Counted from the first letter of the stretch, positions 33,441-43,725 are shown. The stretch: 64,000 nucleotides of DNA from Sulfitobacter sp. M39 (GCF_021735935.1 NZ_WMDZ01000001.1:992001-1056000); one strand, 5' to 3'. Translations and numbers: made by a program. The notes: generated by a model not told the origin, from the letters alone.

Positions 33441-34064
33441 ATGACACCACAAGAGATCGAAGCGCTGTTTACCCGAAGCGACGACAGCTATGCCTTTGCC
33501 CGTTGGGGCCGCCCTCTGGCTCCTGTGGTTTTTGGCGTGGATGATGCGACGCTGACCGTGGTCAAAAGCGCGATCGAGGCGGTCTGTCAGTTGGCGGGGC
33601 ACAGCATGTCAGAGACTGACCCCGAACTTGGCAGCAATCTGATGATGTTCCTTTTCAAGGATTGGGCAGAGCTGTTGGAGGTGCCCGATCTGGACCGTCT
33701 GGTGCCTGATCTTGGCCCGTTGGTGAAAAAGCTGGATGCGGCGGGGGCCAATCAGTATCGTCTGTTCCGCTTTGACGAGACAGGCGCCATCAAGGCATGT
33801 TTCGTCTTTCTGCGCATGGACGAGCAACTGAGCGCGATGCCCGCTCAGGCCCTAGCACTGGGGCAGATCGTGCAGTCTTTCTTGTTATGGTCTGATACTG
33901 CGTTCCGCGAGGTGTCGCCACTGGCGCTGCACGAGGGAGCGACGATCCTGAAGCCAGAGGTGGCGGCGCTGTTGCGTGCGGCCTATGACCCCGTGATGCC
34001 TGTAGCAGCGCAGGACCCGTCCCATGCCTTGCGTTTGTTCGCGCGGGTGGGGGCGGCGCAATGA
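33441..34064 (+). CDS. Conserved hypothetical between ruvB and ybgC
   Basis: The product is 207 aa from ATG 33441 (MTPQEIEALFTRSDDSYAFARWGRP). It is soluble, with no signal or membrane segment. Notable stretches are R-W-G-R-P-L-A-P-V-V-F-G-V-D, a T-D-P-E-L-G-S-N-L-M-M-F motif and Q-S-F-L-L-W-S-D-x-A-F near the C-terminus. I do not recognise a domain. It overlaps ybgC by 4 bases (ATGA), so it is co-translated with the Tol operon. Confidence 0.7.
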   Translation: MTPQEIEALFTRSDDSYAFARWGRPLAPVVFGVDDATLTVVKSAIEAVCQLAGHSMSETDPELGSNLMMFLFKDWAELLEVPDLDRLVPDLGPLVKKLDAAGANQYRLFRFDETGAIKACFVFLRMDEQLSAMPAQALALGQIVQSFLLWSDTAFREVSPLALHEGATILKPEVAALLRAAYDPVMPVAAQDPSHALRLFARVGAAQ

Positions 34065-34447
34065 CCCATCGTCTGCCGATCCGCGTTTACTATGAAGACA
34101 CCGATATGGCGGGGATCGTCTATTACGCGAATTACCTGCGCTATATCGAACGGGCGCGCAGTGACTGGGTGCGCGAGATGGGCATCGACCAGCTGGCCAT
34201 GAAGGCCGAAGGCGTGGTCTTTGCCGTGCGGCGGGTCGAGGCGGATTACATTCAGCCTGCGGTATTCGACGATATGCTTGATGTAGAGACATGGGCCACG
34301 TCGATCACGCCGGCCCGCATGGAGATGCAGCAAGAGGTCAAACGCGGCGATACGGTCCTGTTTCGGGCGGTGGTTACGATTGTTTGTATCGCGGCGTCAG
34401 GCAAACCCTGCCGATTGCCAGCGAAACTTCGCTCAATCCCCGTCTAG
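34061..34447 (+). CDS. ybgC: Tol-Pal-associated acyl-CoA thioesterase YbgC
   Basis: The product is 128 aa, a single hot-dog domain. It contains the signature Y-Y-E-D-T-D-M-A-G-I-V-Y-Y-A-N-Y-L, with the catalytic Asp, and R-A-R-S-D-W. It hydrolyses acyl-CoA and is regularly the first gene of the tol-pal cluster, as here. Confidence 0.93.
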   Translation: MTHRLPIRVYYEDTDMAGIVYYANYLRYIERARSDWVREMGIDQLAMKAEGVVFAVRRVEADYIQPAVFDDMLDVETWATSITPARMEMQQEVKRGDTVLFRAVVTIVCIAASGKPCRLPAKLRSIPV

Positions 34448-34579
34448 CAGGCGGATTGGCCCCATAATCCTAGCAATAGATATTGCACTCGGCTAAGCTT
34501 GTGCCAAATAGCGCCTTGGAAAACAGGGCCGTTGAGGCAGATGAAGCCCCTTTTGGGCGCAACAAAAAGAGCAGAACCG

Positions 34580-35275
34580 ATGGAAGCAGAAACGCTGGCG
34601 GCGGCAAGCGAGATTGATTTCTCGCTCTTGGGTCTATTTCTCCGCGCAACGATTACCGTAAAACTCGTGATGATCATGCTGATCGTCGCGTCCTTCTGGT
34701 CTTGGTCGATCATCATTCAAAAGATGATCCAGTACCGCCACGCCAAAGCCGAGGCAGAGCGGTTTGACCAAGCATTCTGGTCGGGCGAGCCACTGGACGG
34801 GTTGTATGACACGATCGGGCCGGATCCGGATGGGGCCGCAGAAAAGATTTTCGCCGCCGGTATGACGGAATGGCGTCGGTCGCATCGTGAGGATGGCGGG
34901 CTGATCCCCGGTGCCACCGCGCGGATCGACCGCAGCATGGATGTGGCGATTGCCAAAGAGGCAGAGCGTCTGCAAAAGGGCTTGCCCGTGCTGGCGACCA
35001 CCGGGTCTACCGCGCCATTCATCGGTCTGTTCGGGACCGTGTTCGGGATCATGAACTCTTTCATCGAGATTGCGGCCCAGCAAAACACCAGCCTTGTCGT
35101 CGTCGCCCCCGGTATTGCCGAGGCGCTTCTGGCCACAGGTATCGGCCTTTTGGCGGCTATTCCCGCGGTTATCTTCTATAACAAGCTGAGCGCGGATTCA
35201 GACCGTATTTTGGGCGGCTACGAAGCCTTTGCCGATGAATTCGCCACCATCCTCAGCCGTCAGCTGGATAGCTGA
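34580..35275 (+). CDS. tolQ: Tol-Pal motor protein TolQ
   Basis: The product is 231 aa from ATG 34580 (MEAETLAAASEIDFSLLGLF); the frame is open to 34499, but upstream codons lack TolQ character. Three membrane helices are visible at about 25-45, 135-160 and 175-195, with the MotA/TolQ/ExbB motif G-L-F-G-T-V-F-G-I-M and A-L-L-A-T-G-I-G-L-L-A-A-I-P-A-V. With TolR it harvests the proton gradient to power TolA during envelope constriction. Confidence 0.94.
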   Translation: MEAETLAAASEIDFSLLGLFLRATITVKLVMIMLIVASFWSWSIIIQKMIQYRHAKAEAERFDQAFWSGEPLDGLYDTIGPDPDGAAEKIFAAGMTEWRRSHREDGGLIPGATARIDRSMDVAIAKEAERLQKGLPVLATTGSTAPFIGLFGTVFGIMNSFIEIAAQQNTSLVVVAPGIAEALLATGIGLLAAIPAVIFYNKLSADSDRILGGYEAFADEFATILSRQLDS

Positions 35276-35278
35276 GCC

Positions 35279-35758
35279 ATGGCAGGTGGGGTGATGAAAA
35301 AGCAGGGCGGGGGTGGCCGTGGTCGCCGTCGCGGTCGTGCGCAGCCGATGGCAGAGATCAACATCACGCCCTTCGTTGACGTGATGCTGGTGCTCTTGAT
35401 CATCTTTATGGTCGCGGCACCTTTGCTGACGGTTGGCGTGCCGGTTGAGTTGCCGAAAACAGCGGCCACCGCCCTGCCGTCCGAGCAGGAGGAGCCGTTG
35501 ACCGTGACCGTTCTGGCGGACGGGTCCGTGCAGATCCAGAAGACAGAGACCGGGCGTGATGATCTGGTTGCCAAGCTGCGTGCCATTTCGGCGGAGCGTG
35601 CGAGCGATCGCGTGTTCCTGCGTGCGGATGGGGCCGTGCCCTATGCCTCGATCATGGAAGTCATGGGGGCGCTGAACGCAGGTGGCTTTAGCAACATTGG
35701 TCTGGTGACTGAAACCGGCGGGCCGAAGTTGGACGGCACAGGCGCGTCAGGCGGGTAA
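35279..35758 (+). CDS. tolR: Tol-Pal motor protein TolR
   Basis: The product is 159 aa. A basic, Gly/Arg-rich N-terminus precedes EINITPFVDVMLVLLIIFMV, the single membrane helix with the proton-carrying Asp. A periplasmic ExbD/TolR domain follows. The gene begins four bases after tolQ ends and two bases separate it from tolA. Confidence 0.93.
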   Translation: MAGGVMKKQGGGGRGRRRGRAQPMAEINITPFVDVMLVLLIIFMVAAPLLTVGVPVELPKTAATALPSEQEEPLTVTVLADGSVQIQKTETGRDDLVAKLRAISAERASDRVFLRADGAVPYASIMEVMGALNAGGFSNIGLVTETGGPKLDGTGASGG

Positions 35759-35760
35759 CC

Positions 35761-36945
35761 ATGCACAAGGGGCAGTACATCTCTGGCGCGGGTCACTTGG
35801 GGCTCATCGGCTGGCTGTTGCTGGGGAATATCTTTACCTCGCACAGCGACCCTGTGGAGATGCAGGAAGTGTCGGTGATCTCTGCCGCGCAATATGACGA
35901 GATGGTCGCCGCAGCGCAATCCGCGCAGGCGGAGGCCGCGGCGCAGCCCGAGCCTGCCCCTGAACCGGAACCCGCCCCCGAACCAGAACCGACCCCTGAG
36001 CCTGCGCCGGAGCCCGAGCCCGCCCCGGAACCGGAGCCTGTGCCAGAGCCCGAACCCATCGCACCGCCCCCCTCGGAGGACGTGAGCGATCAGGCCCCCG
36101 AGCTGCCCGAGCCGCCTGCCGATGTCGCCGTTCTGACGCCAGAGGAAGCACCCGTCGCCGTGCCGCGCCCTGTAGAGCGTGTGGCCCCCGAACCTGTAGA
36201 GGCCCCGGATCCCGAGGCGCGCACCGATGATGTGCTGCGCGAGGCCGCGACACCGGATGCGCCGGCAGAGAAGGTCGTGGAAGAGGCACAGGAAGCCACC
36301 GCCCCCGAAGAAGCCACAACGCAGATTGTGACCGAAGCAACGGAAGCGCCCAAAGCGTCGCCGACCCAATCCGCACGCCCTCCGGCCCGCCGCCCTACAC
36401 CGCCTGCGCCGCAGGTGGCAGAGGCACCCGTGGAGACGCCGAAACCCGAAGCGCCAAAGCCCGCCACACCAAAGCCCGCCACACCGAAGCCGGAAACACC
36501 CAAGCCAGAGGCCCCCAAGCCGACGCCCGAACCGACAACGGATAAGGACGCCGTGGCAGCCGCCCTCGCCGAGGCCATGGGAGAGACCGACGCGCCTGCG
36601 ACTCCGGCGGCCCCCTCTGGCCCGCCATTGTCAGCTGGCGAGAAAGAATCGCTGCGCGTGGCAGTATCGTCGTGCTGGAACGTGGGGTCTCTTTCCTCCG
36701 AGGCATTGCGCACTACTGTAGTGGTGAGTGTCGCAATGAACCAAGATGGCACGCCACAGACCAATTCGATCAAGATGACCAGCAGTTCGGGCGGATCACA
36801 GGGGGCTGCCAATCAGGCGTTCGAGGCCGCACGGCGGGCAATTATCCGCTGCGGCGCGCGCGGGTATCAGCTTCCTGTAGAAAAATTCGGTCAATGGCAG
36901 AATATTGAGATGACCTTTAATCCTGAAAGGATGCGCATCAAATGA
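35761..36945 (+). CDS. tolA: Tol-Pal protein TolA
   Basis: The product is 394 aa, with an N-terminal membrane anchor ([14 protein letters not shown]). A long middle region is built of Pro-Glu-Pro-Ala repeats (residues about 60-105) and Lys-Pro-x-x-Pro repeats (about 220-255). A C-terminal globular domain (about 290-394) has S-C-W-N-V and R-C-G-A-R-G-Y. The middle region is proline-rich rather than the alanine-rich helix of E. coli TolA. It links the TolQR motor to TolB/Pal. The stop overlaps tolB (ATGA). Confidence 0.9.
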   Translation: MHKGQYISGAGHLGLIGWLLLGNIFTSHSDPVEMQEVSVISAAQYDEMVAAAQSAQAEAAAQPEPAPEPEPAPEPEPTPEPAPEPEPAPEPEPVPEPEPIAPPPSEDVSDQAPELPEPPADVAVLTPEEAPVAVPRPVERVAPEPVEAPDPEARTDDVLREAATPDAPAEKVVEEAQEATAPEEATTQIVTEATEAPKASPTQSARPPARRPTPPAPQVAEAPVETPKPEAPKPATPKPATPKPETPKPEAPKPTPEPTTDKDAVAAALAEAMGETDAPATPAAPSGPPLSAGEKESLRVAVSSCWNVGSLSSEALRTTVVVSVAMNQDGTPQTNSIKMTSSSGGSQGAANQAFEAARRAIIRCGARGYQLPVEKFGQWQNIEMTFNPERMRIK

Positions 36946-38264
36946 TTGTACGAATTCTGAGCCTCTGTCTCGCGCTTATCGGCGGTGTTGCCTCGGTCGC
37001 GCAGGCGCAGGATGGACCATTGCGGATCGAGATTACCGAAGGTGTGATTGAACCCTTGCCCTTTGCCGTGCCCAGTTTTCAGCCCGAAAGCGGGGACGCG
37101 GGGCAGATGGCGGTCGATCTAGCGCGGGTCGTGTCCGAAGATCTTGTCGGCTCCGGTTTGTTCCGCGAAGTGCCGGCAAGCGCCTATATCTCGAACGTGA
37201 GCGATTTTAATGCGCCGATCCAATATGCTGACTGGAAGGCGATCAACGCGCAGGCGCTGATCACCGGTGCCGTCAGCGTGTCGGGCAATACGCTGAACGT
37301 GAAGTTCCGTCTGTACGACGTGTTCTCGGGGGCCGAGCTGGGGTCGGGCTTGCAGTTTGCGGGCACGGTCGATGGCTGGCGTCGCATGGCGCATAAGGTG
37401 GCGGATGCCGTCTATTCGCGTATCACGGGCGAAGGTGGTTATTTCGACAGCCGCGTCGTCTATGTCTCTGAGACGGGGCCCAAGGACGACCGCGCGAAAC
37501 GGCTGGCTGTGATGGATTACGATGGGGCCAATGTGCGCTATCTGACCGACAGCTCGTCCATCGTGCTGGCGCCGCGGTTCTCGCCCTCGGGGGATCGTAT
37601 CCTCTACACCAGCTACGAAAGCGGCTTCCCGCGGATCTATGTGCTCGACATCGGGTCGGTGCAGCGTCGCGTGCTGGAAAGCGCCGAAGGCACCATGAGC
37701 TTTGCGCCGCGGTTCTCTCCGTCCGGCAATACGGTTGTCTATTCGCTGACCCAAGGCGGGAATACTGATATCTACACGATGGATATCAACACCGGCCAGT
37801 CGACACGGCTGACCAACACACCTGCGATCGAAACTGCGCCCAGCTATTCGCCAGACGGCAGCCGGATCGTTTTTGAGAGCGACCGTTCGGGGTCGCAGCA
37901 GCTGTATATCATGCCAGCAACAGGCGGCGAGGCGACGCGGATCTCGTTTGGCGAAGGGCGGTATGGCACGCCGGTCTGGTCGCCGCGCGGCGATCTGGTG
38001 GCCTTTACCAAGCAGAACAAGGGCCGGTTCCACATCGGCGTGATGCGGCTGGACGGATCGGAAGAACGTCTGCTGACCGCGTCGTTCCTGGATGAAGGCC
38101 CCACATGGGCCCCAAACGGCCGCGTCATCATGTTCGCACGGGAAACCCAAGGGGCAGGCGGGGCATCGTCGCTCTATTCCGTCGATATCTCGGGCCGGAA
38201 CCTCAAGCCTGTGCGCACCCAAGAGGGCGGATCGGACCCGTCTTGGTCGCCGCTTCAGAAGTAA
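36942..38264 (+). CDS. tolB: Tol-Pal periplasmic protein TolB
   Basis: The product is 440 aa with a signal peptide (cleavage near A-Q-A-Q-D at 21-24), the N-terminal TolB domain (about 25-160) and a beta-propeller with repeated R-F-S-P-S-G-D/N and [12 protein letters not shown] motifs. The propeller binds Pal and is switched by TolA. Confidence 0.95.
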   Translation: MIVRILSLCLALIGGVASVAQAQDGPLRIEITEGVIEPLPFAVPSFQPESGDAGQMAVDLARVVSEDLVGSGLFREVPASAYISNVSDFNAPIQYADWKAINAQALITGAVSVSGNTLNVKFRLYDVFSGAELGSGLQFAGTVDGWRRMAHKVADAVYSRITGEGGYFDSRVVYVSETGPKDDRAKRLAVMDYDGANVRYLTDSSSIVLAPRFSPSGDRILYTSYESGFPRIYVLDIGSVQRRVLESAEGTMSFAPRFSPSGNTVVYSLTQGGNTDIYTMDINTGQSTRLTNTPAIETAPSYSPDGSRIVFESDRSGSQQLYIMPATGGEATRISFGEGRYGTPVWSPRGDLVAFTKQNKGRFHIGVMRLDGSEERLLTASFLDEGPTWAPNGRVIMFARETQGAGGASSLYSVDISGRNLKPVRTQEGGSDPSWSPLQK

Positions 38265-38271
38265 ACAACAG

Positions 38272-38311
38272 CCATAGTGCCTTGGTGTTTCCCAATACCA
38301 AGGCACTATGG
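38272..38311. other. Perfect 15-bp inverted repeat between tolB and pal
   Basis: CCATAGTGCCTTGGT (38272-38286) and its exact complement (38297-38311) flank a 10-base loop. No T-run follows, so it would not stop transcription efficiently. It may be an RNA-stabilising or processing hairpin that sets the higher level of Pal, or a partial attenuator. Confidence 0.7.
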
Positions 38312-38364
38312 TAACACCGACACAACAGACACACCAAAATGCTATCGTCAAAAAGGCACAGTCC

Positions 38365-38889
38365 ATGAACCGCATTCTCACCGCAACTCTATTGATCGCA
38401 GCCCTGGCCGTATCGGCCTGTACCAACCCTGACCGCTTTGGCGCGGACGGCATGAACAACGGTGCCGCGAATGGCGCAGGTCTGAACGGGGGCATTATCC
38501 CCGGCAGCGCGAACGACCCGGCCTCCACCGCGTATTTCCAAGAAGCCGTTGGTGACCGCGTGTTGTTCTTGGTGGACCAATCCAACCTGACCCCCGAAGG
38601 CCAAGCGACATTGGACGGTCAGGCGGCATGGTTGAACACCAACACCGACTATCAAGCCGTGATCGAAGGTCACGCGGACGAGCAGGGCACACGGGAATAT
38701 AACCTTGCGCTTGGCGCACGCCGTGCCAATGCCGCGCGCGAATATTTGATCTCGCGCGGGATCGCCGCCAGCCGTCTTCGCGTTGTAAGCTATGGTAAGG
38801 AACGCCCGATCGAAGTCTGTTCGAGCGAGGCATGCTATGCCAAGAACCGTCGGGCCGTGACCGTACTTGCGGGCGGTCTGACCAGCTAA
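38365..38889 (+). CDS. pal: Peptidoglycan-associated lipoprotein Pal
   Basis: The product is 174 aa from ATG 38365 (MNRILTATLLIAALAVSAC), with a lipobox ending at C19. The OmpA-like domain carries Y-F-Q-E-A-V-G-D-R-V-L-F, E-G-H-A-D-E-Q-G-T-R-E-Y-N-L-A-L-G and R-A-N-A-A-R-E-Y, the diaminopimelate-binding site. The frame upstream to 38308 runs through the inverted repeat and is noncoding. Confidence 0.95.
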   Translation: MNRILTATLLIAALAVSACTNPDRFGADGMNNGAANGAGLNGGIIPGSANDPASTAYFQEAVGDRVLFLVDQSNLTPEGQATLDGQAAWLNTNTDYQAVIEGHADEQGTREYNLALGARRANAAREYLISRGIAASRLRVVSYGKERPIEVCSSEACYAKNRRAVTVLAGGLTS

Positions 38890-38917
38890 GTCGTCTACGT
38901 TAGGTTAGGATTTTAAT

Positions 38918-39769
38918 ATGCGGTTTGCTTTGATTGTAGCGCTTGGACTGGCCTTTGGGCCGGTCGCGGCGCAGGCGCAGGATGCGCAGACTTTGGCGGA
39001 TGTGCGTCAGGAGCTGACGGTACTGAACGTCGAGGTGCAAAAGCTGCGCCGGGAACTGTCCACCACGGGCGGCGCGAGCGTTGCCGTGACCGGTGGGTCG
39101 GTGCTCGAACGCGTCAATGCAATGGAAAGCGAACTGCAGCGCCTGACCTCTAAAACCGAAGAGCTGGAAAACCGGATCAACCGCGTGGTCACCGATGGGA
39201 CCAACCGGATCGGTGATCTGGAATTCCGGCTCGTGGAGCTTGAAGGCGGCGATGTGGGCAGCCTCGGCCAGACCTCTACCCTTGGCGGGGGCGAGATGCC
39301 CGCGACCATGGCACCCGCCACGCCCGTGCCCGCACCAGCGGACCCATTGGCCAATACCTCTACCCCCACCAATACCGCAGAACTTGCGGTGGGTGAAAAA
39401 ATAGATTTCGAGCGGGCGAAGGCGGCGCTCGCTGACGGTGACTTTCGCAGCGCCGCAGACCAGTTTGCGACCTTCAATCAGACCTACCCGGGCGGACCGC
39501 TAGGCCCCGAAGCCGACCTGCGGCGCGGCGACGCGCTGGACGGCCTGGGGGATACCCGCGAAGCGGCACGCGCCTATCTGGCAAGCTTTAGCGCCGATCC
39601 CGCGGGGCCTGTCGCGGCAGAAGCACTGTACCAGCTTGGCAGCTCTTTGGGGGCCTTGGGCCAAACCCAAGAAGCCTGCGTGACCTTGGGCGAAGTCGCA
39701 TCGCGCTTCCCCACAAGCCCCTTCGTCGCGCAGGCACAATCCGAACGCAGCGTGCTTGCCTGCCAGTGA
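38918..39769 (+). CDS. cpoB: Tol-Pal-associated periplasmic TPR protein CpoB/YbgF
   Basis: The product is 283 aa with a signal peptide ending A-Q-A-Q-D. A coiled-coil trimerisation region (about 25-105, L-A-D-V-R-Q-E-L-T-V-L-N-V-E-V) and an Ala/Pro/Thr linker follow. The C-terminal part (from about 165) has tetratricopeptide repeats. CpoB coordinates PBP1b with the Tol machine in E. coli. It is the last gene of the Tol cluster, 28 bases after pal. Confidence 0.9.
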   Translation: MRFALIVALGLAFGPVAAQAQDAQTLADVRQELTVLNVEVQKLRRELSTTGGASVAVTGGSVLERVNAMESELQRLTSKTEELENRINRVVTDGTNRIGDLEFRLVELEGGDVGSLGQTSTLGGGEMPATMAPATPVPAPADPLANTSTPTNTAELAVGEKIDFERAKAALADGDFRSAADQFATFNQTYPGGPLGPEADLRRGDALDGLGDTREAARAYLASFSADPAGPVAAEALYQLGSSLGALGQTQEACVTLGEVASRFPTSPFVAQAQSERSVLACQ

Positions 39770-39773
39770 TCCG

Positions 39774-41033
39774 ATGACCGACCCGCTGGCGCAGAGCATC
39801 GCCGCCAGCTTTGACCCCGCGCCGCCGCCCGTATTGGGTGTGGCGGTGTCGGGGGGCGGCGACTCTGTCGCGCTTTTACATCTTCTGAAAGACTATGCCC
39901 GCAGCCGCGGGATCGCGCTGCACGCAGCGACCGTGGATCACGGCTTGCGACCCGAGGCCGCCCGCGAAGCCGCGATGGTCGCCGGCCAGTGTCGCGCGCT
40001 TGGCGTTCCGCATGACACGTTGAGATGGACGGGCTGGGATCACAGCGGCAATTTGCAGAACGAGGCCCGCAAGGCGCGTTACCGGTTGTTGGCGGATTGG
40101 GCACGGGGGCAGGGCATTGGCGCTGTCTGCATTGGGCATACCGCCGAAGATCTGGCAGAGACTTTCGTGATGCGTTTGGGGCGCCGGGCAGGGGTCGACG
40201 GGCTATCCGCCATGCCTGCGATTTTCGACCGTCACGGCATGCGTTGGCACAGGCCCTTGCTCAACGCCCGACGCGCCGACCTGCGCGCGCATCTGACGCG
40301 TCGCGGGGTGACTTGGGTCGACGACCCCAGCAACGAGGATGACAGCTTTGCGCGGGTGCGCATCCGCAAGGCGCTGGCGGTGCTGACCGATCTGGGCGTT
40401 GATTCTGCCGCCCTTGCCGATGTCTCGCGCCACCTTGCCGACGCCCGTACCGCGCTTGACGCGCAGATGTTTGCCGCCGCGCGCGCCCATGCCCACGTTC
40501 AATGCGGTGCCGTGGCGATTGACTGGCAGGCGCTGTGTGGCCTCCCGAAAGAGACACGCCGCCGATTGCTGACCCATACGATCGCTTGGATCAACGGTGC
40601 CACCTACGCCCCACGCAGCAGCGCCGTGGCAGAGGTGCTGACAGCGCTTGATGCTGCCGGTGCCGCGACCGTGCAGGGGTGTGAGCTGCGTCTGAAACGC
40701 GATAAACTGTGGATTTACAGAGAGTTGCAGGCGGTGCGAGCGGTTGATGCGCCCGTCGGCGCACTCTGGGACGGCCGCTGGCGTCTGGAACCTTGCGGCG
40801 ATACGCCTGCGTCCAACACGCAAATGGCAATTCGTGCCTTGGGTGCTGAGGGGCTGCGCAGCTTTGCTGATTGGCGCGATTTGGGCGTGCCGCGCGGCGT
40901 GTTGCTGTCCTCTCCGGCGGTGTGGCAGGGCGCGGAACTGGTCGCTGCCCCCCTTGTCGGTCGGTCGCAAAACTGGCAAGCAGTGCTCGAACGCGGCGAA
41001 GATGCCTTTTTCGCCGCACATATGACGCATTGA
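39774..41033 (+). CDS. tilS: tRNA(Ile)-lysidine synthase TilS
   Basis: The product is 419 aa from ATG 39774. The PP-loop motif SGGGDS is at 26-31, followed by A-T-V-D-H-G-L-R and G-H-T-A-E-D-L-A-E-T. It modifies C34 of tRNA-Ile(CAU) to lysidine. It follows cpoB by four bases and precedes ftsH, the common order. Confidence 0.92.
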   Translation: MTDPLAQSIAASFDPAPPPVLGVAVSGGGDSVALLHLLKDYARSRGIALHAATVDHGLRPEAAREAAMVAGQCRALGVPHDTLRWTGWDHSGNLQNEARKARYRLLADWARGQGIGAVCIGHTAEDLAETFVMRLGRRAGVDGLSAMPAIFDRHGMRWHRPLLNARRADLRAHLTRRGVTWVDDPSNEDDSFARVRIRKALAVLTDLGVDSAALADVSRHLADARTALDAQMFAAARAHAHVQCGAVAIDWQALCGLPKETRRRLLTHTIAWINGATYAPRSSAVAEVLTALDAAGAATVQGCELRLKRDKLWIYRELQAVRAVDAPVGALWDGRWRLEPCGDTPASNTQMAIRALGAEGLRSFADWRDLGVPRGVLLSSPAVWQGAELVAAPLVGRSQNWQAVLERGEDAFFAAHMTH

Positions 41034-41111
41034 ACATGCGCCGATCGTGTCTATCTTACACGCATTGGGCGCTGTGTTTGGTGCCGTCCCCCGGATGTAG
41101 GAGACTTTCCT

Positions 41112-43028
41112 TTGGGTAATATGCGCAATCTCGCCTTTTGGGTTGTATTGATGCTTTTGGTTTTGGCGCTGTTCAATCTGTTCAGCGGCTCGACTGGCGG
41201 GCTGCAAAGCCGTGAAATCAGCTATTCCGAATTTGTGACCGCTGTCGAAGCAGGGGACGTGCGCAACGTCACGCTTGATGGTGAACAGGTCCGTTTCCGT
41301 CGTGCCGATGGCAGTGACTATGTCACGATCCGGCCCGAAGACGCCGAGGTCACCAGCCTGCTGATGTCCAAGGACATCCCTGTGCGCGCTGAGCCCCAGC
41401 AGCAATCCGGTTTCCAGACCTTCCTGATGTCGCTGTTGCCCATCCTTCTGCTGATCGGTGTATGGATCTATTTCATGAATCGCATGCAGGGCGGTGGCAA
41501 AGGCGGGGCGATGGGGTTCGGCAAGTCCAAGGCCAAGATGCTGACCGAAAAACACGGTCGTGTGACGTTTGACGACGTGGCGGGCATCGACGAGGCGAAG
41601 GAAGAACTGGAAGAGATCGTCGAATTCCTGCGCAACCCGCAAAAGTTCAGCCGTTTGGGCGGCAAGATCCCCAAAGGCGCGCTGCTTGAGGGCCCTCCCG
41701 GTACGGGTAAAACACTGCTGGCGCGTGCGATTGCTGGCGAGGCGGGTGTGCCGTTCTTCACCATCTCGGGCTCCGACTTTGTAGAGATGTTCGTTGGTGT
41801 GGGTGCCAGCCGCGTGCGCGATATGTTCGAACAGGCCAAGAAAAACGCGCCCTGCATTGTGTTCATTGATGAGATTGACGCCGTGGGCCGGTCCCGTGGC
41901 GCGGGCTATGGTGGTGGCAACGACGAGCGTGAACAGACGTTGAACCAACTGCTGGTCGAGATGGACGGCTTTGAGGCGAACGAAGGCGTGATCATCATCG
42001 CCGCGACCAACCGCAAAGACGTGCTGGACCCTGCCTTGCTGCGTCCGGGCCGCTTTGACCGTCAGGTTACCGTGGGCAATCCCGACATCAAAGGCCGCGA
42101 GAAAATCCTTGGGGTGCATGCGCGCAAGACACCGCTTGGCCCTGACGTAGACCTGCGCATTATCGCGCGCGGTACGCCCGGTTTCTCGGGTGCGGATCTG
42201 GCGAACCTCGTGAACGAGGCCGCGCTGACCGCCGCACGCGTGGGCCGTCGCTTTGTCGCGATGATGGATTTCGAGGCCGCGAAAGACAAGATCATGATGG
42301 GTGCCGAGCGCCGGTCGATGGTGTTGACGCAGGACCAGAAGGAAAAGACCGCCTACCACGAAGCCGGTCACGCCATCGTCGGGATCAAGCTGCCGAAATG
42401 CGACCCTGTCTATAAGGCCACGATCATTCCGCGCGGCGGTGCCTTGGGTATGGTGATGAGCCTGCCCGAAATGGACAAGCTGCAGATGTTCAAGGACGAA
42501 GCCGAGCAAAAGATCGCCATGACCATGGCGGGCAAAGCGGCTGAGATCTTCAAATATGGCGCTGAAACCGTGTCGTCGGGCCCGATGGGCGATATCATGC
42601 AGGCCAGCCAGTTGGCGCGTGGCATGGTGATGCGCATGGGCATGTCCGACAAGGTCGGCAACATCGACTATTCGGAAGCGGCTGCTGGGTACCAAGCCAA
42701 CGGCGGCGCGGGCGGGTTCAGCGTGTCTGCGGCCACGAAAGAGCTGATCGAATCCGAAGTGAAGCGCATCATCGACGAAGGCTACGACCGCGCCTTCAAA
42801 ATGATCACCGACCACGAGGAAGAATTCGAACGTCTGGCCCAAGGTCTGCTGGAGTATGAGACCCTCACCGGCGAAGAGATCAAACGCGTCATGGAAGGCA
42901 AACCGCCCCAAGATCCGGACGGCGAAGACACCAGTGGCACGGACAAGCCAAGCCTGACCGCGATCCCCAAGGCCAAAGGCAAAAAGACGCCTCCGCCAAG
43001 CGGGATGGAGCCAGAGCCAAGCGTCTGA
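41112..43028 (+). CDS. ftsH: ATP-dependent zinc metalloprotease FtsH
   Basis: The product is 638 aa with a TTG start at 41112 and AGGAGA at 41099-41104. Two membrane helices (about 6-25 and 104-123) flank the periplasmic domain. Walker A GPPGTGKT is at 194-201; the second region of homology (L-L-R-P-G-R-F-D-R) and the zinc site HEAGH at 416-420 follow. The C-terminus is a charged low-complexity tail. It degrades misfolded membrane proteins and regulatory targets. A terminator follows. Confidence 0.96.
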   Translation: MGNMRNLAFWVVLMLLVLALFNLFSGSTGGLQSREISYSEFVTAVEAGDVRNVTLDGEQVRFRRADGSDYVTIRPEDAEVTSLLMSKDIPVRAEPQQQSGFQTFLMSLLPILLLIGVWIYFMNRMQGGGKGGAMGFGKSKAKMLTEKHGRVTFDDVAGIDEAKEELEEIVEFLRNPQKFSRLGGKIPKGALLEGPPGTGKTLLARAIAGEAGVPFFTISGSDFVEMFVGVGASRVRDMFEQAKKNAPCIVFIDEIDAVGRSRGAGYGGGNDEREQTLNQLLVEMDGFEANEGVIIIAATNRKDVLDPALLRPGRFDRQVTVGNPDIKGREKILGVHARKTPLGPDVDLRIIARGTPGFSGADLANLVNEAALTAARVGRRFVAMMDFEAAKDKIMMGAERRSMVLTQDQKEKTAYHEAGHAIVGIKLPKCDPVYKATIIPRGGALGMVMSLPEMDKLQMFKDEAEQKIAMTMAGKAAEIFKYGAETVSSGPMGDIMQASQLARGMVMRMGMSDKVGNIDYSEAAAGYQANGGAGGFSVSAATKELIESEVKRIIDEGYDRAFKMITDHEEEFERLAQGLLEYETLTGEEIKRVMEGKPPQDPDGEDTSGTDKPSLTAIPKAKGKKTPPPSGMEPEPSV

Positions 43029-43060
43029 CGCCTAGGCGTTGATCACCAGAATACGAAAGC

Positions 43061-43090
43061 AAAGGCCCTGCACCCGCGGGGCCTTTTCTT
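43061..43090 (+). terminator. Terminator of the tol-tilS-ftsH region
   Basis: AAAGGCCC and GGGCCTTTT form a GC-rich stem followed by CTTTT, about 35 bases after the ftsH stop. Confidence 0.8.
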
Positions 43091-43143
43091 TTGCCGCGGC
43101 TTTGCGCAGGTTACGGACAACGCAGCGCGAAAGGATGCCGGTC

Positions 43144-43725
43144 ATGCCGACGATGAAAGAAACCGATTTTACCGCAACGATCACATGGCTTGGTGTGGTG
43201 CCCAAGCTGGCCAAGGGCATCAGCGCCGAACCCCGGAGCGAAGCTTTCGCCAGCTACGCCGGTTTCGAGGATGACGTGCACGCGGGGCTGACCCGCGCGT
43301 CCTGTGTGCGGGTCACGAACCTCTATCCCAAGGGCACCGAGATCCGGAACGTGCGCCAGCTGTCGATCCTGTCTGCGGAAGAAATGGCCCTGATCGCGTC
43401 CGACATGGGCATGGAGACACTGGACCCCATGCATCTTGGCACGTCGATGGTGATCAAGGGCATCCCCGATTTCACCCATGTGCCGCCCAATGCGCGGCTG
43501 CAGGCTGCCTCGGGTGCGACGATCACGATTGATACCGAAAACCGCCCCTGCGTATTGCCCGGTCGCGAGATCGAACAAGACAGCCCCGGCCACGGTCCCA
43601 AGTTCAAGGCCGCGGCCGAGAACCGTCGCGGGGTGACCGCCTGGATCGAACGCGAGGGGCTACTGCGCGTCGGTGATACGCTGCGCCTGTTCATCCCCGA
43701 CCAGCCAGCGTGGCAGCACGGCTAG
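43144..43725 (+). CDS. MOSC-domain protein
   Basis: The product is 193 aa from ATG 43144, with AAGGA eight bases upstream; the ATG at 43135 is less well placed and the frame to 43039 overlaps the terminator. The chain shows the MOSC pattern, with H-A-G-L-T-R near the start, R-N-V-R-Q-L-S-I-L, N-R-P-C and a near-C-terminal G-V-T-A-W-I-E-R-E-G-L. MOSC domains bind molybdenum cofactor or sulfur carriers; the partner enzyme is not visible. Confidence 0.82.
   Translation: MPTMKETDFTATITWLGVVPKLAKGISAEPRSEAFASYAGFEDDVHAGLTRASCVRVTNLYPKGTEIRNVRQLSILSAEEMALIASDMGMETLDPMHLGTSMVIKGIPDFTHVPPNARLQAASGATITIDTENRPCVLPGREIEQDSPGHGPKFKAAAENRRGVTAWIEREGLLRVGDTLRLFIPDQPAWQHG

Noticed and set aside
40203..42911. 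902-codon minus-strand frame opposite tilS/ftsH
   Set aside because: It is a high-G+C shadow frame, His/Arg-rich with no domain, opposite two unmistakable genes.
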